Below, piece by piece: positions 46,936 through 56,031 of a stretch of 64,000 nt of DNA. The notes beneath the pieces were generated by a model, which was not told where the DNA came from, searched no databases, and saw only the letters and a list, made by a program, of their open reading frames with translations. Both the position numbers and the translations under genes were made by a program. Position 1 is the stretch's first letter; each line of letters starts with the position of its first letter. This stretch comes from Brevundimonas naejangsanensis (GTDB taxonomy: Bacteria; Pseudomonadota; Alphaproteobacteria; Caulobacterales; Caulobacteraceae). The stretch covers positions 2,764,501 through 2,828,500 of the forward strand of contig NZ_CP015614.1 of the NCBI RefSeq assembly GCF_000635915.2. Direction: 5' to 3'.

Positions 46936-47154
46936 CTAGAAAGCTGGCGCCGCCGGCAGGGGGCGTCCGCTCAGCTCCGCCATCAGGTGGATCAGCAGGT
47001 AGAAGGCCAAGGCGGCGGCCAGCAACATGATGAACCGCCACGGCATCATGCGCGGGCCGCGCGTGAGGTCTATCGGTCGCGCGCCGCGCCATCCGGCGAA
47101 GACGACGACCGCCAAGGAGGCGATCAGCAGGATCAGGGTGAGCGTGGCGTCCAT
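46936..47154 (-). CDS. Small membrane protein of unknown function
   Basis: The 72-residue product has two hydrophobic helices (about residues 4-22 and 42-60) joined by a basic loop (GARPIDLTRGPRMMPWR). It is about 60 bp upstream of the PPOX gene on the same strand and diverges from podJ. I do not recognise a family with certainty. Confidence 0.6.
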   Translation of the reverse strand: MDATLTLILLIASLAVVVFAGWRGARPIDLTRGPRMMPWRFIMLLAAALAFYLLIHLMAELSGRPLPAAPAF

Positions 47155-47247
47155 GACCGCGGCAGTTGGGGCGCCCGAGGCTGGGATGCAAGCGCCCCGC
47201 CGCCCACGATCGCCAGCTTGGCCGTATTTCTTGATGCGCGGTTAATG

Positions 47248-47262
47248 TAAACGCGGCATTAA
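47248..47262. promoter_or_regulatory. Candidate CtrA box 1 upstream of podJ
   Basis: TAAA-CGCGGCA-TTAA followed by CC, one mismatch to TTAA-N7-TTAA(C), about 140 bp upstream of podJ. An additional TTAA half-site lies at 47242-47245. Confidence 0.5.
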
Positions 47263-47331
47263 CCATGCCGGGCGCATCAGCGCCGTGTCGGCTGCCGTCG
47301 GCGTTTCGTGACGAGGCGCCACATCTTGCGG

Positions 47332-47346
47332 TTAACGACACGTTTA
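47332..47346. promoter_or_regulatory. Candidate CtrA box 2 upstream of podJ
   Basis: TTAA-CGACACG-TTTA, the same one-mismatch form as box 1 in the opposite orientation, about 55 bp upstream of podJ and probably overlapping its core promoter. Confidence 0.5.
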
Positions 47347-47392
47347 CACGCTCTATCTGGAAGGATACCGTTCGCGCCATGGGTCGGGAGGC

Positions 47393-47397
47393 GAATC
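47393..47397. promoter_or_regulatory. GANTC site at the podJ start
   Basis: GAATC directly before the GTG start. It fits GcrA/CcrM control as reported for podJ in C. crescentus. Confidence 0.4.
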
Positions 47398-47398
47398 A

Positions 47399-50221
47399 GT
47401 GACCGCAGCGGCGCCGTGGAGCGTGAAGGGCATCGATCCCAAGGCGCGCGAGATCGCCAAGGATCTGGCGCGTCGCTCGGGCATGACCCTGGGCGAGTGG
47501 CTGAATTCCATGATCATGGATGAGCCGGAGGAGGACGACAGCGTCGCCACCCTGCCGCGCCGGTCGCCCATCCCTGATCCGTATGATCGCCGCAGCCGTT
47601 CGCGCCGTCTGGACGACGTCTATGGCGAGGATGCGCACCGGCACGAAGGTCTGGGCAGAATCGGCGCGTCGCTGGAGGTGATCGCCGAGCGCCTGGAGGC
47701 GGCTGAGCGCCGTTCGACGCTGGCTATTCAGGGGATTGATCAGGCCGTCGTCGGGCTGGTGCGTCGGATGGAGGCGCAGGACGAGGCTGAGGCGGCCAAG
47801 GCGCGCCGCATCGACGACATCGCCGAGGAACTGCGCGAGGGCCACCGTCGCCTGCGCCGCCTGGAGCAGGACGCCGGAGCCGAGGCGCGCGACGGGCTGG
47901 ACAAGCTGGATGCGGCCCTGACCGCCGTCTCCACCCGTCTTTATGAAATGGACGAGCGCCAGCGGGCGGGCGTCAGCGAACTGCGCGATCGGATCGAAGC
48001 GATCGAGAAGGCGGCTGGGCCGGGCGCCGGAACCACTCTGCTGTCGCAAGTGGGCGTGCGTCTGGACGACGCTCAGTCGCAGACCTCAGAAGCGCTCAAG
48101 GGATTGGAGCGGTCGTTCGCGGCCCTCGACCTGCGGATGCGCGACGCCGAGCGCCGCATCGAGCCGGACCACGCGCGCGAAGCCTCGCGCTTTGAAAAGC
48201 TGGCGGAGGCTCTCACCCGGCAGGTGGAATCCAGCCGCGTCGAGATGATGCGCCGCCTGGACGCGGCCGAAACCGAAGGCCGCGTCGAGCGGATCGAGCG
48301 CGCCTTGGCCGCGATCGGCGAGCAGGCCCGCGCCGCCGAGCAGCGCTCGGTCGCCGCGGTCGAGGGCATGGGCCACGAGATCATGCGCATCGCCCGCAAC
48401 CTGAACGGCCGGGTGGAGAAGGTCGAGGCGGCGGGCGCAGGGGCGTCCGACGCACGCGTGGCCGCGCTGGAACAGAAGCTGGAGCGCGACCTGGCTCGCC
48501 ACGCCCAGGCGGTGGACCAGCGCCTAACTCAGGCCGACGATCAGCACGCCCTGGCGCTGGAGCGGCTCGGCGGCGAGATCGCCCGGATCTCTGACAGGCT
48601 CGGCGAACGCATCGCCCAGTCCGAGCGTCGCTCGGCCCAGGCTCTGGACGACATCGGCCGCCGCCTGGCCGAAAGCACGGACAAGATGCATCAGCGCCAT
48701 GAGCGCGCCTCGGGCGAGCTGGCCGAGCGGATGCGTCAGAGCGAGGAGCGCACGGCGCGCCTGCTGGCCGAGGCGCGCGACAGCATCGAGCAGCGCGCCG
48801 GCCGCACTGAACGTCGCGACGTTCCGCTGGAAAGCTCGGAGCCCGCCCCCTGGACCCCCGCTGAAAGTCCCAGCGGCGATTGGCGCGCGGCGGCTTTCGC
48901 CGACCCGGTCGAGCCCTGGTCGCAGGATCCGCTGGCGGGCGCTGTTCAGGCTGAGCCTTTCCCGACGCAGACGGAGCGCCATCCGGACGACGGCGTCTTC
49001 GCCGACCCGTTCGAGGCCGATTTCCTGGAGCCGCGGCAGGACGCGACGCCGTTTGGCCGCGCCCCGTCCGAGCTGTCGGCGAACCCCGGCTCGATCCATG
49101 CGCCGGACTCTTTCGGCGGCGCCGACATCAGCGACATTCTGGCGGCGTTCGAAGACCCGGCGGCGGATGTCTTCGCCCGTCCCGAGACGGTTGCCGCGAC
49201 GGCGGCCGACCGCCCGTTGACGCTGGACGACGACGACGACGGCTTTGCGGCGGAACTGGAGTTCGTCGATCCCGCGCCGCGCGCGACGGCCGACGAGGGG
49301 CCGACGACGACCCGCGACGTGCTGGACGCGGCGCGCGCCGCGATGGCGCCCGAGGCCGCCGATGACGGCGCCCGCTCCGGCTTCGGCCTCAAGAAACGCG
49401 GCGGCAAGTCCAAGCTGCAGGAGCGTCTGGACAGGCAGGCGGGCCGCCAGGGCTCGACCATGCGCAAGGCGATCGGCGCCTCGGCCGTGGCGGCCCTGGT
49501 GGTCGGCGGCGGCTACGCCAGCCTGCAGGTGGCCGAAGGCGCGGGCCTGCGCTTCCCGGGCGTAAGCGCGCCCGGCGTTGCGGCGGGTTCGGCGGACGCA
49601 GAAGCTGGGCTGGATGCGCCCATCGCCGCCGTGGCGCTGGACGCTGCGCCGACCGACGCCGTGCCGTCGCCCGAGGCGGCGGCGACCGAGGGCGCGTCGC
49701 TGTTCGCGCGCGCCAGCCTGATGCTGAACAACGGCGACGAGGCCGGCGTCGAGCCGCTGACCCGCGCGGCCAATTTGGGCCATGCGCCGGCGCAGCTGCG
49801 TCTGGCCATGCTCTATCAGGAGGGTCAGGCGGGGCTGGCCGTCGATGACGCCGAGGCGCGCGCCTGGGCCCGTCGCGCGGCCGAGGGCGGCGACGCCAAG
49901 GCCATGCATCACTACGCCATGCAGCTGTATGACGGCGTCGGCGGGGCCAAGAGCGGGCCGGACGCGCTGATCTGGCTGAAGAAGGCCGCCGAAGCCGGCC
50001 GCGTCGACAGCCAGTACAACGTGGCCAAGATGCTGGAGCAGGGCGATCAGGGCGTGGCCGCCAACCGCACCGAAGCCTTCAAATGGTACATGATCGCTGC
50101 CCGACGCGGCGATCAGCAGGCCCTGGCCTCGGTGCAGCGGCTGACGCCCGCCCTGTCGGCCGTCGAACGCCGCAAGGCGCGAGAGGCCGCCGACGCCTTC
50201 ACCGCGCCGCCGCTGGCGTAG
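47399..50221 (+). CDS. podJ: Polar organelle development/localisation factor PodJ
   Basis: PodJ organises the new (flagellated) pole and recruits PleC and pilus-assembly factors. The 940-residue protein opens with WSVKGIDPKAREIAKDLARR and SGMTLGEWLN, characteristic of PodJ. A long coiled coil of charged heptads follows (about residues 80-480), then a Pro/Asp/Glu-rich segment (about 480-660) and a basic stretch. A single transmembrane helix (KAIGASAVAALVVGGGYASL, about 687-708) leads to a periplasmic part with about four Sel1-like repeats (about 770-900: LRLAMLYQEGQAGLAVDDAE, YAMQLYDGVGG, YNVAKMLEQGDQG). C. crescentus PodJ has about the same length and layout. GTG start at 47399. The periplasmic domain would be processed by PerP in the known pathway. 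Confidence 0.93.
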   Translation: MTAAAPWSVKGIDPKAREIAKDLARRSGMTLGEWLNSMIMDEPEEDDSVATLPRRSPIPDPYDRRSRSRRLDDVYGEDAHRHEGLGRIGASLEVIAERLEAAERRSTLAIQGIDQAVVGLVRRMEAQDEAEAAKARRIDDIAEELREGHRRLRRLEQDAGAEARDGLDKLDAALTAVSTRLYEMDERQRAGVSELRDRIEAIEKAAGPGAGTTLLSQVGVRLDDAQSQTSEALKGLERSFAALDLRMRDAERRIEPDHAREASRFEKLAEALTRQVESSRVEMMRRLDAAETEGRVERIERALAAIGEQARAAEQRSVAAVEGMGHEIMRIARNLNGRVEKVEAAGAGASDARVAALEQKLERDLARHAQAVDQRLTQADDQHALALERLGGEIARISDRLGERIAQSERRSAQALDDIGRRLAESTDKMHQRHERASGELAERMRQSEERTARLLAEARDSIEQRAGRTERRDVPLESSEPAPWTPAESPSGDWRAAAFADPVEPWSQDPLAGAVQAEPFPTQTERHPDDGVFADPFEADFLEPRQDATPFGRAPSELSANPGSIHAPDSFGGADISDILAAFEDPAADVFARPETVAATAADRPLTLDDDDDGFAAELEFVDPAPRATADEGPTTTRDVLDAARAAMAPEAADDGARSGFGLKKRGGKSKLQERLDRQAGRQGSTMRKAIGASAVAALVVGGGYASLQVAEGAGLRFPGVSAPGVAAGSADAEAGLDAPIAAVALDAAPTDAVPSPEAAATEGASLFARASLMLNNGDEAGVEPLTRAANLGHAPAQLRLAMLYQEGQAGLAVDDAEARAWARRAAEGGDAKAMHHYAMQLYDGVGGAKSGPDALIWLKKAAEAGRVDSQYNVAKMLEQGDQGVAANRTEAFKWYMIAARRGDQQALASVQRLTPALSAVERRKAREAADAFTAPPLA

Positions 50222-50341
50222 AGGCCGCGCGCAAACAGGCGCTGGCCGGGGGTGGCGGTTCGCCGCAGGGGCCGCTAAGACCGAAGATCTAGTCGCCTTT
50301 CCGGCGCCGATTGCCTGTCCTTCCAGCCGAAGGCGCGTGCC

Positions 50342-51265
50342 GTGGATATTTACCTGCCGATCGCCGAAGTCTCGGTGAACTGGCCGCTCCTGGTCATGCT
50401 GGGGGCGCTGGTCGGATTCGTGTCCGGCCTGTTCGGCATTGGCGGCGGCTTCCTGATGGCGCCGGTGCTGGTGTTTCTGGGCATTCCGCCGACGGTGGCG
50501 GTGGCCAGCCAGGCCAGCCACGTCGTCGCGTCCTCGACCTCGGGCGTGATCCGTTATTCCGGGATGGGCGCGGTCGACTACCGTATCGGCGGCATCATGG
50601 CCGTGGGCGGCGCCTTGGGCGCGCTCGTGGGCGTCGAACTGTTCCGCTACCTGCGGCTGCTCGGTCAGGCCGATCTGGTGGTGTCGCTGTCCTATCTGCT
50701 GTTCCTCGGCTCTATCGGCGGCATGATGCTGTACGAGAGCCTGACGCAGATCCTGCACCGCGTCCGGGGCGAGACGCCGCCGCGCAAGGAGCGTCGTCGC
50801 CCGATGTGGCTGTACGGCCTGCCGTTCAGGATGCGTTTCCCGCGCTCGGGCCTGTACATCAGCGCCATTCCGCCGTTCGGCCTGGGCGTGTTCGCGGGCG
50901 TCCTGTCGGCCATCATGGGGGTGGGGGGCGGCTTCATCCTGGTGCCGGCCATGCTCTATGTGCTGCGCATGAGGGCCAGCGTGGTGGTCGGCACCAGCCT
51001 GTTCCAGATCATCATCACCACAGCCATCACCACTGTGCTTCAGGCCGGGCGCAACCAGACGGTGGACATCGTCCTGTCGACCATCCTGCTGCTGGGCGGG
51101 GTGGTGGGGGCCCAATACGGCGCCAAGCTGTCGGGCCGGTTCCGCGCCGAAGAGATGCGGGCGGCCCTGGGCCTGATCGTCCTTCTGGTAGGCATCCAGA
51201 TGGGGCTGGAGTTGTTCGTGCGGCCCAGCGACCTGTTCCTGCTGGCGCCAGGGGTGGCGGACTGA
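50342..51265 (+). CDS. TauE/SafE-family permease (sulfite/sulfonate exporter-like)
   Basis: This 307-residue polytopic membrane protein has the duplicated TauE/SafE signatures: SGLFGIGGGFLMAPVLVFLG in the first half and MGVGGGFILVPAMLYVLRM in the second, each near the start of a four-helix repeat, with a basic cytoplasmic loop between (about 150-175). It starts with GTG at 50342. The stop overlaps the next gene (TGATG). Transport substrate unknown; sulfur oxyanions or organosulfonates are typical of the family. Confidence 0.88.
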   Translation: MDIYLPIAEVSVNWPLLVMLGALVGFVSGLFGIGGGFLMAPVLVFLGIPPTVAVASQASHVVASSTSGVIRYSGMGAVDYRIGGIMAVGGALGALVGVELFRYLRLLGQADLVVSLSYLLFLGSIGGMMLYESLTQILHRVRGETPPRKERRRPMWLYGLPFRMRFPRSGLYISAIPPFGLGVFAGVLSAIMGVGGGFILVPAMLYVLRMRASVVVGTSLFQIIITTAITTVLQAGRNQTVDIVLSTILLLGGVVGAQYGAKLSGRFRAEEMRAALGLIVLLVGIQMGLELFVRPSDLFLLAPGVAD

Positions 51266-52080
51266 TGTTCCAGGTCCTGCCGCCCGAGCCGCCGCCGCAG
51301 GCTGCGCCGGAGATCATCATCGAACGCTCGGCCGCCACCACCGAGGAGGTGCGCGTCGCCGCCGCCCTGACCGACGCGCGGGTGGATGTGGACTCAGGCT
51401 TCAAGGGCGCGTCGATCGTTCTTTATGGGGCCGTGTTCAACCCCAGCGCCACCCCGGCCGACGTGGTGGTGGTGGTGCGCGGGCCCGACGCCCCGGTCCG
51501 CCTGGTCAAGAAGACGCGCAACATGGGGGTCTGGCTGAACAGCCGCCCGGTGCTGTTCGAGGGCGCGCCCGGCTTCTACATGACCGCCTCGACGCGGCCC
51601 CTCAGCGACATCGCCGACTTCGGCCAGTTGCGCCGTCTGGGCGTGGGAGTCGACCACCTGCGCATCGACGCGCCGGAAGAGGCCCGCACCGTCACCCGCT
51701 ACGGCGTGCGCGACGTGGTCATCAGTCGCCTGGGCGAAGACTATCTGGACTGGCGCCGCGCCGTGATCCGGCTGAAGGAGGCGGCGGCCCTCTATGACAC
51801 CGATCCCAAGGGGGTGCAGTTCGTCGACCGGGGCCTGTTCCGCGCCGAGGTCAAACTGCCCGCCGTGGCGCCGACCGGGAAATACTACGCCGAGGTCTGG
51901 CTGTTTCAGGAGGGGGCGGCGGTGTCGGTGTCCAACCTGACCCTGACCGTCGAGAAGGTGGGGCTGGAGCGCGACATCTATGAGTTCGCCCATCGGAGGC
52001 CGTGGAGCTACGGCGTGCTGTGCGTGTTGCTGGCGGCGCTGACAGGTTATGCGGCGTCGCGGGTGTTCCGGAGTCGGTAA
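51265..52080 (+). CDS. Single-span membrane protein, TIGR02186-like partner of the TauE-type permease
   Basis: This 271-residue protein has no clear signal peptide at the chosen ATG (51265) but carries a hydrophobic helix near the C-terminus (about 247-266, SYGVLCVLLAALTGYAASRV), leaving a large domain with VDVDSGFKGASIVLYGAVFN, VVVVRGPDAPVRLVKKTRNMGVWLN and GLFRAEVKLPAVAPTGKYYAEV. That domain matches my memory of the TIGR02186/‘putative transmembrane protein’ family encoded next to TauE-type permeases in alphaproteobacteria. The TGATG overlap shows translational coupling to it. Function unknown. The N-terminus may be longer if an alternative upstream start is used, since the frame is open there. 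Confidence 0.8.
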   Translation: MFQVLPPEPPPQAAPEIIIERSAATTEEVRVAAALTDARVDVDSGFKGASIVLYGAVFNPSATPADVVVVVRGPDAPVRLVKKTRNMGVWLNSRPVLFEGAPGFYMTASTRPLSDIADFGQLRRLGVGVDHLRIDAPEEARTVTRYGVRDVVISRLGEDYLDWRRAVIRLKEAAALYDTDPKGVQFVDRGLFRAEVKLPAVAPTGKYYAEVWLFQEGAAVSVSNLTLTVEKVGLERDIYEFAHRRPWSYGVLCVLLAALTGYAASRVFRSR

Positions 52081-52090
52081 ACTCCTTCCG

Positions 52091-52211
52091 CTCATCCCGG
52101 CGGACGCCGGGATCCAGTGAGAGCCTCGCGCTCCGCCTTTGAAGAAGACCAAGATTTCCACGTCCTACGTATGCAGCCAAAGAACTGGATCCCGGCGTCC
52201 GCCGGGATGAG
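52091..52211. repeat. Intergenic inverted repeat, family D (CTCATCCCGGCGGACGCCGG)
   Basis: Perfect 27-bp inverted repeats: 52091-52117 and 52185-52211, each also internally palindromic (CCCGGCGGACGCCGGG). The 67-bp spacer is unique sequence. It lies between convergent genes. Confidence 0.85.
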
Positions 52212-52227
52212 CGGGAAATAGGGCAAG

Positions 52228-52267
52228 GCGCTCAAGCAGCGAGCGACCGCGTTGCGAGCGATAGCGC
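52228..52267. repeat. Short palindromic repeat, family E
   Basis: GGCGCTCAAGCAGCGAGCGA with CCGCGTTGCGAGCGATAGCG, just after the family D element. Confidence 0.7.
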
Positions 52268-52280
52268 CCCTAGAAAGAAC

Positions 52281-52319
52281 GCGCTCAAGCAGCGAGCGAT
52301 CGCGTCGCGAGCGTAGCGC
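52281..52319. repeat. Short palindromic repeat, family E
   Basis: CGCTCAAGCAGCGAGCGATC followed by GCGTCGCGAGCGTAGCGC, a second copy 13 bp after the one at 52228. Confidence 0.7.
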
Positions 52320-52320
52320 A

Positions 52321-52351
52321 AAAAGAAAGGGCGGCCCGCGGAGGCCGCCCT
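52321..52351 (-). terminator. Rho-independent terminator (3' end of the beta-oxidation operon)
   Basis: On the minus strand: GGGCGGCC, TCCGCG, GGCCGCCC, then TTTCTTTTT. It starts about 25 bp after the FadJ-type stop. Confidence 0.88.
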
Positions 52352-52375
52352 TTCCGTTCAGTCTGTGCCTGAGCC

Positions 52376-54568
52376 TCAGGCCGCCTCCGTCTGCGGCGCG
52401 AAGCGGCCGTAGAAGGTTTCGTCCTTGGCGGCCATGTCGCGCAGAAGCTGCGGGACCTTGAAGCGGTCGCCGTATTTGGCGGTCAGTTCGTCGGCCTTGG
52501 CCACGAAGGCCTTCAGGCCGGTCTGGTCCATGAAGGTGATGGGACCGCCGGTCCAGGGCGCGAAGCCCCAGCCCAGGATGGCGCCCAGGTCGCCCTCGCG
52601 CGGGTCGTCGATGACGCCCTCTTCCCAGCAACGGGCCACTTCCACCGCCTGGCGATACAGCAGGCGGGTCTTCAGCTCGTCGATGGCGGCCAGCGCCTCA
52701 GGGCTTTCGCCGAGTTCGGCGCCCTTGGTGGTCGGGGCCAGGTCGTAGAGGCCCGGCCAGATGACCTTGGGCTTGCTGTCGTAGTCGTAGAAGCCCTTGC
52801 CGTTCTTGCGGCCGAAACGGCCCTGCTCGACCATGGTGGCCACGATCTGCTCGCCCTCGTTGGGGACGTACTTGTCGCCCAGGTCCTCTCGGGTCTGCTT
52901 GGCGATCTTGTAGGAGAGGTCCAGGGCGACGTCGTCGTGCATCTCCAGCGGGCCGCGCGGCATGCCGGTCATGCGGCCGACATTGTCGATCAGCACGGGC
53001 GAATAGCCCTCTTCCAGCATGGCCATGCCTTCCATCAGGAAGGTGGAGAAGCAGCGCGAGGTGTAGAAGCCGCGGCTGTCATTGACGACGATCGGCGTCT
53101 TCCTGATCTTCAGGACATAGTCCAGCGCCTTGGCCAGGGCCGCGTCGCCGGTCTTCTCGCCCATGATGATCTCGACCAGCATCATCTTGTCGACGGGCGA
53201 GAAGAAGTGGATGCCGATGAAGTCTTCCGGCCGCACGCTGGCCTCGGCCAGGCCGGTGATCGGCAGGGTCGAGGTGTTGGAGCCGAACACGGCGCCTTCG
53301 GCCAGTTGGGCCTCGGCGCGCTTGGTGACGTCGGCCTTGATCTCGCGGTTTTCGAACACGGCCTCGATGACCAGGTCCGAACCCCTGATCAGGTCATAGT
53401 CCGTCGTCGCCGTGACCAGGGCCAAGGTGGCGTCGAACTTCTCCTGCGTCATCTGACCGCGCGACAGGCGCTTCTTCAGCAGTTCCTCGACGTGCGCCTT
53501 GCCCTTGTCGGCGGCCTCCTGCGTCTGGTCGATCAGCACGGTCTCGATGCCGGCCATGACCTGAACATAGGCGATGCCGGCGCCCATCATGCCCGCGCCC
53601 AGGACGCTGACTTTCTTGGGGTCGGACTTGGGCACGCCCGCGGGGCGCACGGCGCCCTTGTCCAGTTCCTGCTTGGATAGGAACAGGCTGCGGATCATGG
53701 CCTGGGCCTGCGGCGTCATCAGGGTCTTGATGAAGTAGCGCGTCTCGATGCGCAGGCCCGCTTCGATCGGCACCTGCACGCCTTCATAGACGGCCTTCAT
53801 CATGTTCAGCACGGCCGGGTAGTTGCCGTAGGACTGCTTGCGCAGGATGGCGTTGCCCATGATGAAGACCTGGGCGCCCGCCGGGTGGTAGGGGCCGCCG
53901 CCGGGGATCTTGAACTTGGGATCGTCCCACGGCTGGACGGCCTTGCCGCCGTTCTTGATCCAGGCCTTGGCGGCCTCGACCGACTGGCCCTTTTCGACGA
54001 CCTCATGGACGACGCCGGCGCCCTTGGCGTCGTTCGGACGCCAGGACTTGCCCTCGGCCATCTGCATCAGGGCGTTCTGCACCCCGATCAGGCGCGTCAG
54101 GCGCTGGGTGCCGCCGCCGCCGGGGAAGAGGCCTACCTTGATCTCGGGCAGGCCCAGCTGGATCTTCGGGTCGTTCTCAACCACGCGATAGTGGCAGGCC
54201 AGGGTGAACTCCAGCCCGCCGCCCAGCGCCAGGCCGTTGATGGCCGCCGCCACCGGCTTGCCCGAGGTCTCCAGCGCGCGGAACGCGCCGTTCAGCGCCC
54301 AGCCGGTGTCGAACGCCTTCTGCAGGTCGCCGCCGCCGGCCAGCATGCCCGAGGCCATGTCGCCCAGGTCCGCCCCGGCGCAGAAGCCGGTGGTCTTGCC
54401 CGAGGTCAGGACCACGCCCTTGATGGCGTCGTCGGTCTTGATCTTCTCCACCAGAGCCGGGATCTCGGCGATGACGGCGCTGGTCAGGGTGTTCATCGAA
54501 CGGCCCGGCACGTCGAAGGCGACCGTGGCGATGCCGTCGGCGTCGATGTCGATCTTGAAGTTTTCCAT
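52376..54568 (-). CDS. Multifunctional fatty-acid oxidation protein (enoyl-CoA hydratase / 3-hydroxyacyl-CoA dehydrogenase, FadJ/FadB type)
   Basis: This 730-residue protein hydrates trans-2-enoyl-CoA and oxidises L-3-hydroxyacyl-CoA. It has an N-terminal crotonase domain (about 1-190) with the acyl-CoA site [30 protein letters not shown] and [24 protein letters not shown] motifs. The C-terminal dehydrogenase carries [15 protein letters not shown] (NAD loop), [26 protein letters not shown] and the catalytic His. The start is ATG at 54568; an ATG two codons earlier (54574) has the better-placed GGGAG Shine-Dalgarno, so it could add two residues. It follows the thiolase gene after about 15 bp, giving a fadI-fadJ-like operon. 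Confidence 0.93.
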   Translation of the reverse strand: MENFKIDIDADGIATVAFDVPGRSMNTLTSAVIAEIPALVEKIKTDDAIKGVVLTSGKTTGFCAGADLGDMASGMLAGGGDLQKAFDTGWALNGAFRALETSGKPVAAAINGLALGGGLEFTLACHYRVVENDPKIQLGLPEIKVGLFPGGGGTQRLTRLIGVQNALMQMAEGKSWRPNDAKGAGVVHEVVEKGQSVEAAKAWIKNGGKAVQPWDDPKFKIPGGGPYHPAGAQVFIMGNAILRKQSYGNYPAVLNMMKAVYEGVQVPIEAGLRIETRYFIKTLMTPQAQAMIRSLFLSKQELDKGAVRPAGVPKSDPKKVSVLGAGMMGAGIAYVQVMAGIETVLIDQTQEAADKGKAHVEELLKKRLSRGQMTQEKFDATLALVTATTDYDLIRGSDLVIEAVFENREIKADVTKRAEAQLAEGAVFGSNTSTLPITGLAEASVRPEDFIGIHFFSPVDKMMLVEIIMGEKTGDAALAKALDYVLKIRKTPIVVNDSRGFYTSRCFSTFLMEGMAMLEEGYSPVLIDNVGRMTGMPRGPLEMHDDVALDLSYKIAKQTREDLGDKYVPNEGEQIVATMVEQGRFGRKNGKGFYDYDSKPKVIWPGLYDLAPTTKGAELGESPEALAAIDELKTRLLYRQAVEVARCWEEGVIDDPREGDLGAILGWGFAPWTGGPITFMDQTGLKAFVAKADELTAKYGDRFKVPQLLRDMAAKDETFYGRFAPQTEAA

Positions 54569-54585
54569 GGTCATAAGCTCCCGGA

Positions 54586-55791
54586 TCAGACGCGTTCGAT
54601 GACGGTGGCGGTGCCCATGCCGCCGCCGATGCACAGGGTGGCCAGGGCCGTCGACTTGTCCGAGCGTTCCAGCTCGTCCAGCACCGTGCCCAGGATCATG
54701 GCGCCGGTGGCGCCCAGCGGGTGGCCCATGGCGATGGCGCCGCCGCAGACGTTGATCTTGTCATGCGGGATGTCGAGCGCCTGCATGTAGCGCAGCACCA
54801 CGGCCGCGAAGGCCTCGTTCAATTCGTACAGGTCGATGTCGCCCGGCTGCATGCCCAGCTTGCCCAGCAGCTTGCGGGTGACGGGCTCGGGGCCGGTCAG
54901 CATGATCGACGGCTCCGAGCCGATGGAGGCGCCGCCCAGGATTTTCGCGCGCGGCTTCAGGCCCAGCGCCTCGCCCATCTCCTTGGTGCCGATCAGCACG
55001 CCCGCCGCGCCGTCGACGATGCCGGACGAGTTGCCGGGCGTGTGGACGTGGTTGACGCTGGCGACCTCGGGATAGCGCTGGCCGATCACCGCGTCGAAAC
55101 CCATGCCGCCCATCATGACGAAGGAGGGATTGAGCCCGCCCAGGGTCTGCATGTCCGTGTTCGGACGGATGGTCTCGTCGCGGTCCAGCTGGGTCAGGCC
55201 GAGCTGGTTCTTGACCGCGATCACCGACTTGTCGAAGCGGCGCTCGGCCCAGGACCGGGCGGCGCGCTTGTGGCTTTCGACCGAATAGGCGTCCACGTCG
55301 TCGCGGCTGAAGCCGTATTTGGTGGCGATCATGTCGGCCGAGACGCCCTGCGGCACGAAATAGGTCGGGAAGGCCGACGAGGGGTCGGTCGGCCAGGCGC
55401 CGCCGTCCGAACCCATCGGCACCCGGCTCATGGCTTCCACGCCGCCGCCGACGGCCATGCCCGCTTCGCCCGACTTCACCTTGGCGGCGGCCACGTTCAC
55501 GGCCTCCAGGCCCGAGGCGCAGAAGCGGTTGATCTGGAAGCCCGCCGTCTCCTGGTCCCAGCCGGCGGCCAGAACGGCGGTGCGCGCGATGTCGGCGCCC
55601 TGTTCGCCCACAGGCGAGACGCAGCCGAGGATCACGTCATCGACCTTGGCGGTGTCCAGGCCGTTGCGGTCGCGCAGCGCCTCCAGCACCTGGCTGGCCA
55701 GGCTCAGCGCAGTGATCTCGTGCAGGCTGCCGTCCTTCTTGCCCTTGCCGCGCGGGGTGCGCACGGCGTCGTAGATATAGGCGTCGGCCAT
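54586..55791 (-). CDS. Acetyl-CoA acyltransferase (3-ketoacyl-CoA thiolase)
   Basis: Thiolytic cleavage of 3-ketoacyl-CoA, or acetoacetyl-CoA synthesis in reverse. The 401-residue thiolase has [14 protein letters not shown] (nucleophile Cys near residue 90), [45 protein letters not shown] (catalytic His) and [11 protein letters not shown] (second Cys). With the adjacent hydratase/dehydrogenase this completes the last steps of beta-oxidation. It is first in the transcript. Confidence 0.93.
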   Translation of the reverse strand: MADAYIYDAVRTPRGKGKKDGSLHEITALSLASQVLEALRDRNGLDTAKVDDVILGCVSPVGEQGADIARTAVLAAGWDQETAGFQINRFCASGLEAVNVAAAKVKSGEAGMAVGGGVEAMSRVPMGSDGGAWPTDPSSAFPTYFVPQGVSADMIATKYGFSRDDVDAYSVESHKRAARSWAERRFDKSVIAVKNQLGLTQLDRDETIRPNTDMQTLGGLNPSFVMMGGMGFDAVIGQRYPEVASVNHVHTPGNSSGIVDGAAGVLIGTKEMGEALGLKPRAKILGGASIGSEPSIMLTGPEPVTRKLLGKLGMQPGDIDLYELNEAFAAVVLRYMQALDIPHDKINVCGGAIAMGHPLGATGAMILGTVLDELERSDKSTALATLCIGGGMGTATVIERV

Positions 55792-55812
55792 GGAGCGTCT
55801 CTCTTTGTTGAG

Positions 55813-55852
55813 TCCCTAGCGCTCGCCGCGCGGCGGCGAGCTGCTTGAGGGA
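55813..55852. repeat. Short palindromic repeat, family E
   Basis: TCCCTAGCGCTCGCCGCGCG then GCGGCGAGCTGCTTGAGGGA, near-perfect inverted symmetry, immediately upstream of the thiolase start (within 25 bp of its ATG). Confidence 0.65.
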
Positions 55853-55987
55853 CGGGTTAGGCGTCTTGGGGCCTGCGCGACGGACGGAAAAATCCGATCG
55901 TCGCGTGTGGCGTGGAAACTCGATCCGTTAGAAAGCCGACGTTTACGTCAACGTCAAGTAACAAGGCGCGTGAGGTCGCCGGATGTG

Positions 55988-56018
55988 AAAAGGGCGGGCC
56001 GTCGTGCGCGGCCCGCCC
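55988..56018 (-). terminator. Rho-independent terminator of the sugar dehydrogenase gene
   Basis: On the minus strand: GGGCGGGCC, a loop of 9 nt, GGCCCGCCC, then TTTTC. It lies 13 bp after the stop at 56032. Confidence 0.75.
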
Positions 56019-56031
56019 TGTCTTCTCAGCC

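Noticed and set aside
48524..51115. 863-codon minus-strand frame opposite podJ and the TauE permease
   Set aside because: It spans two real plus-strand genes and gives a low-complexity Arg/Gly/His composition with no family hallmarks.
50311..51264. Possible fusion of the TIGR02186-like frame with an upstream open frame
   Set aside because: The upstream part is Gly/Arg/Ala shadow translation of the TauE gene; the TGATG overlap marks a natural start.
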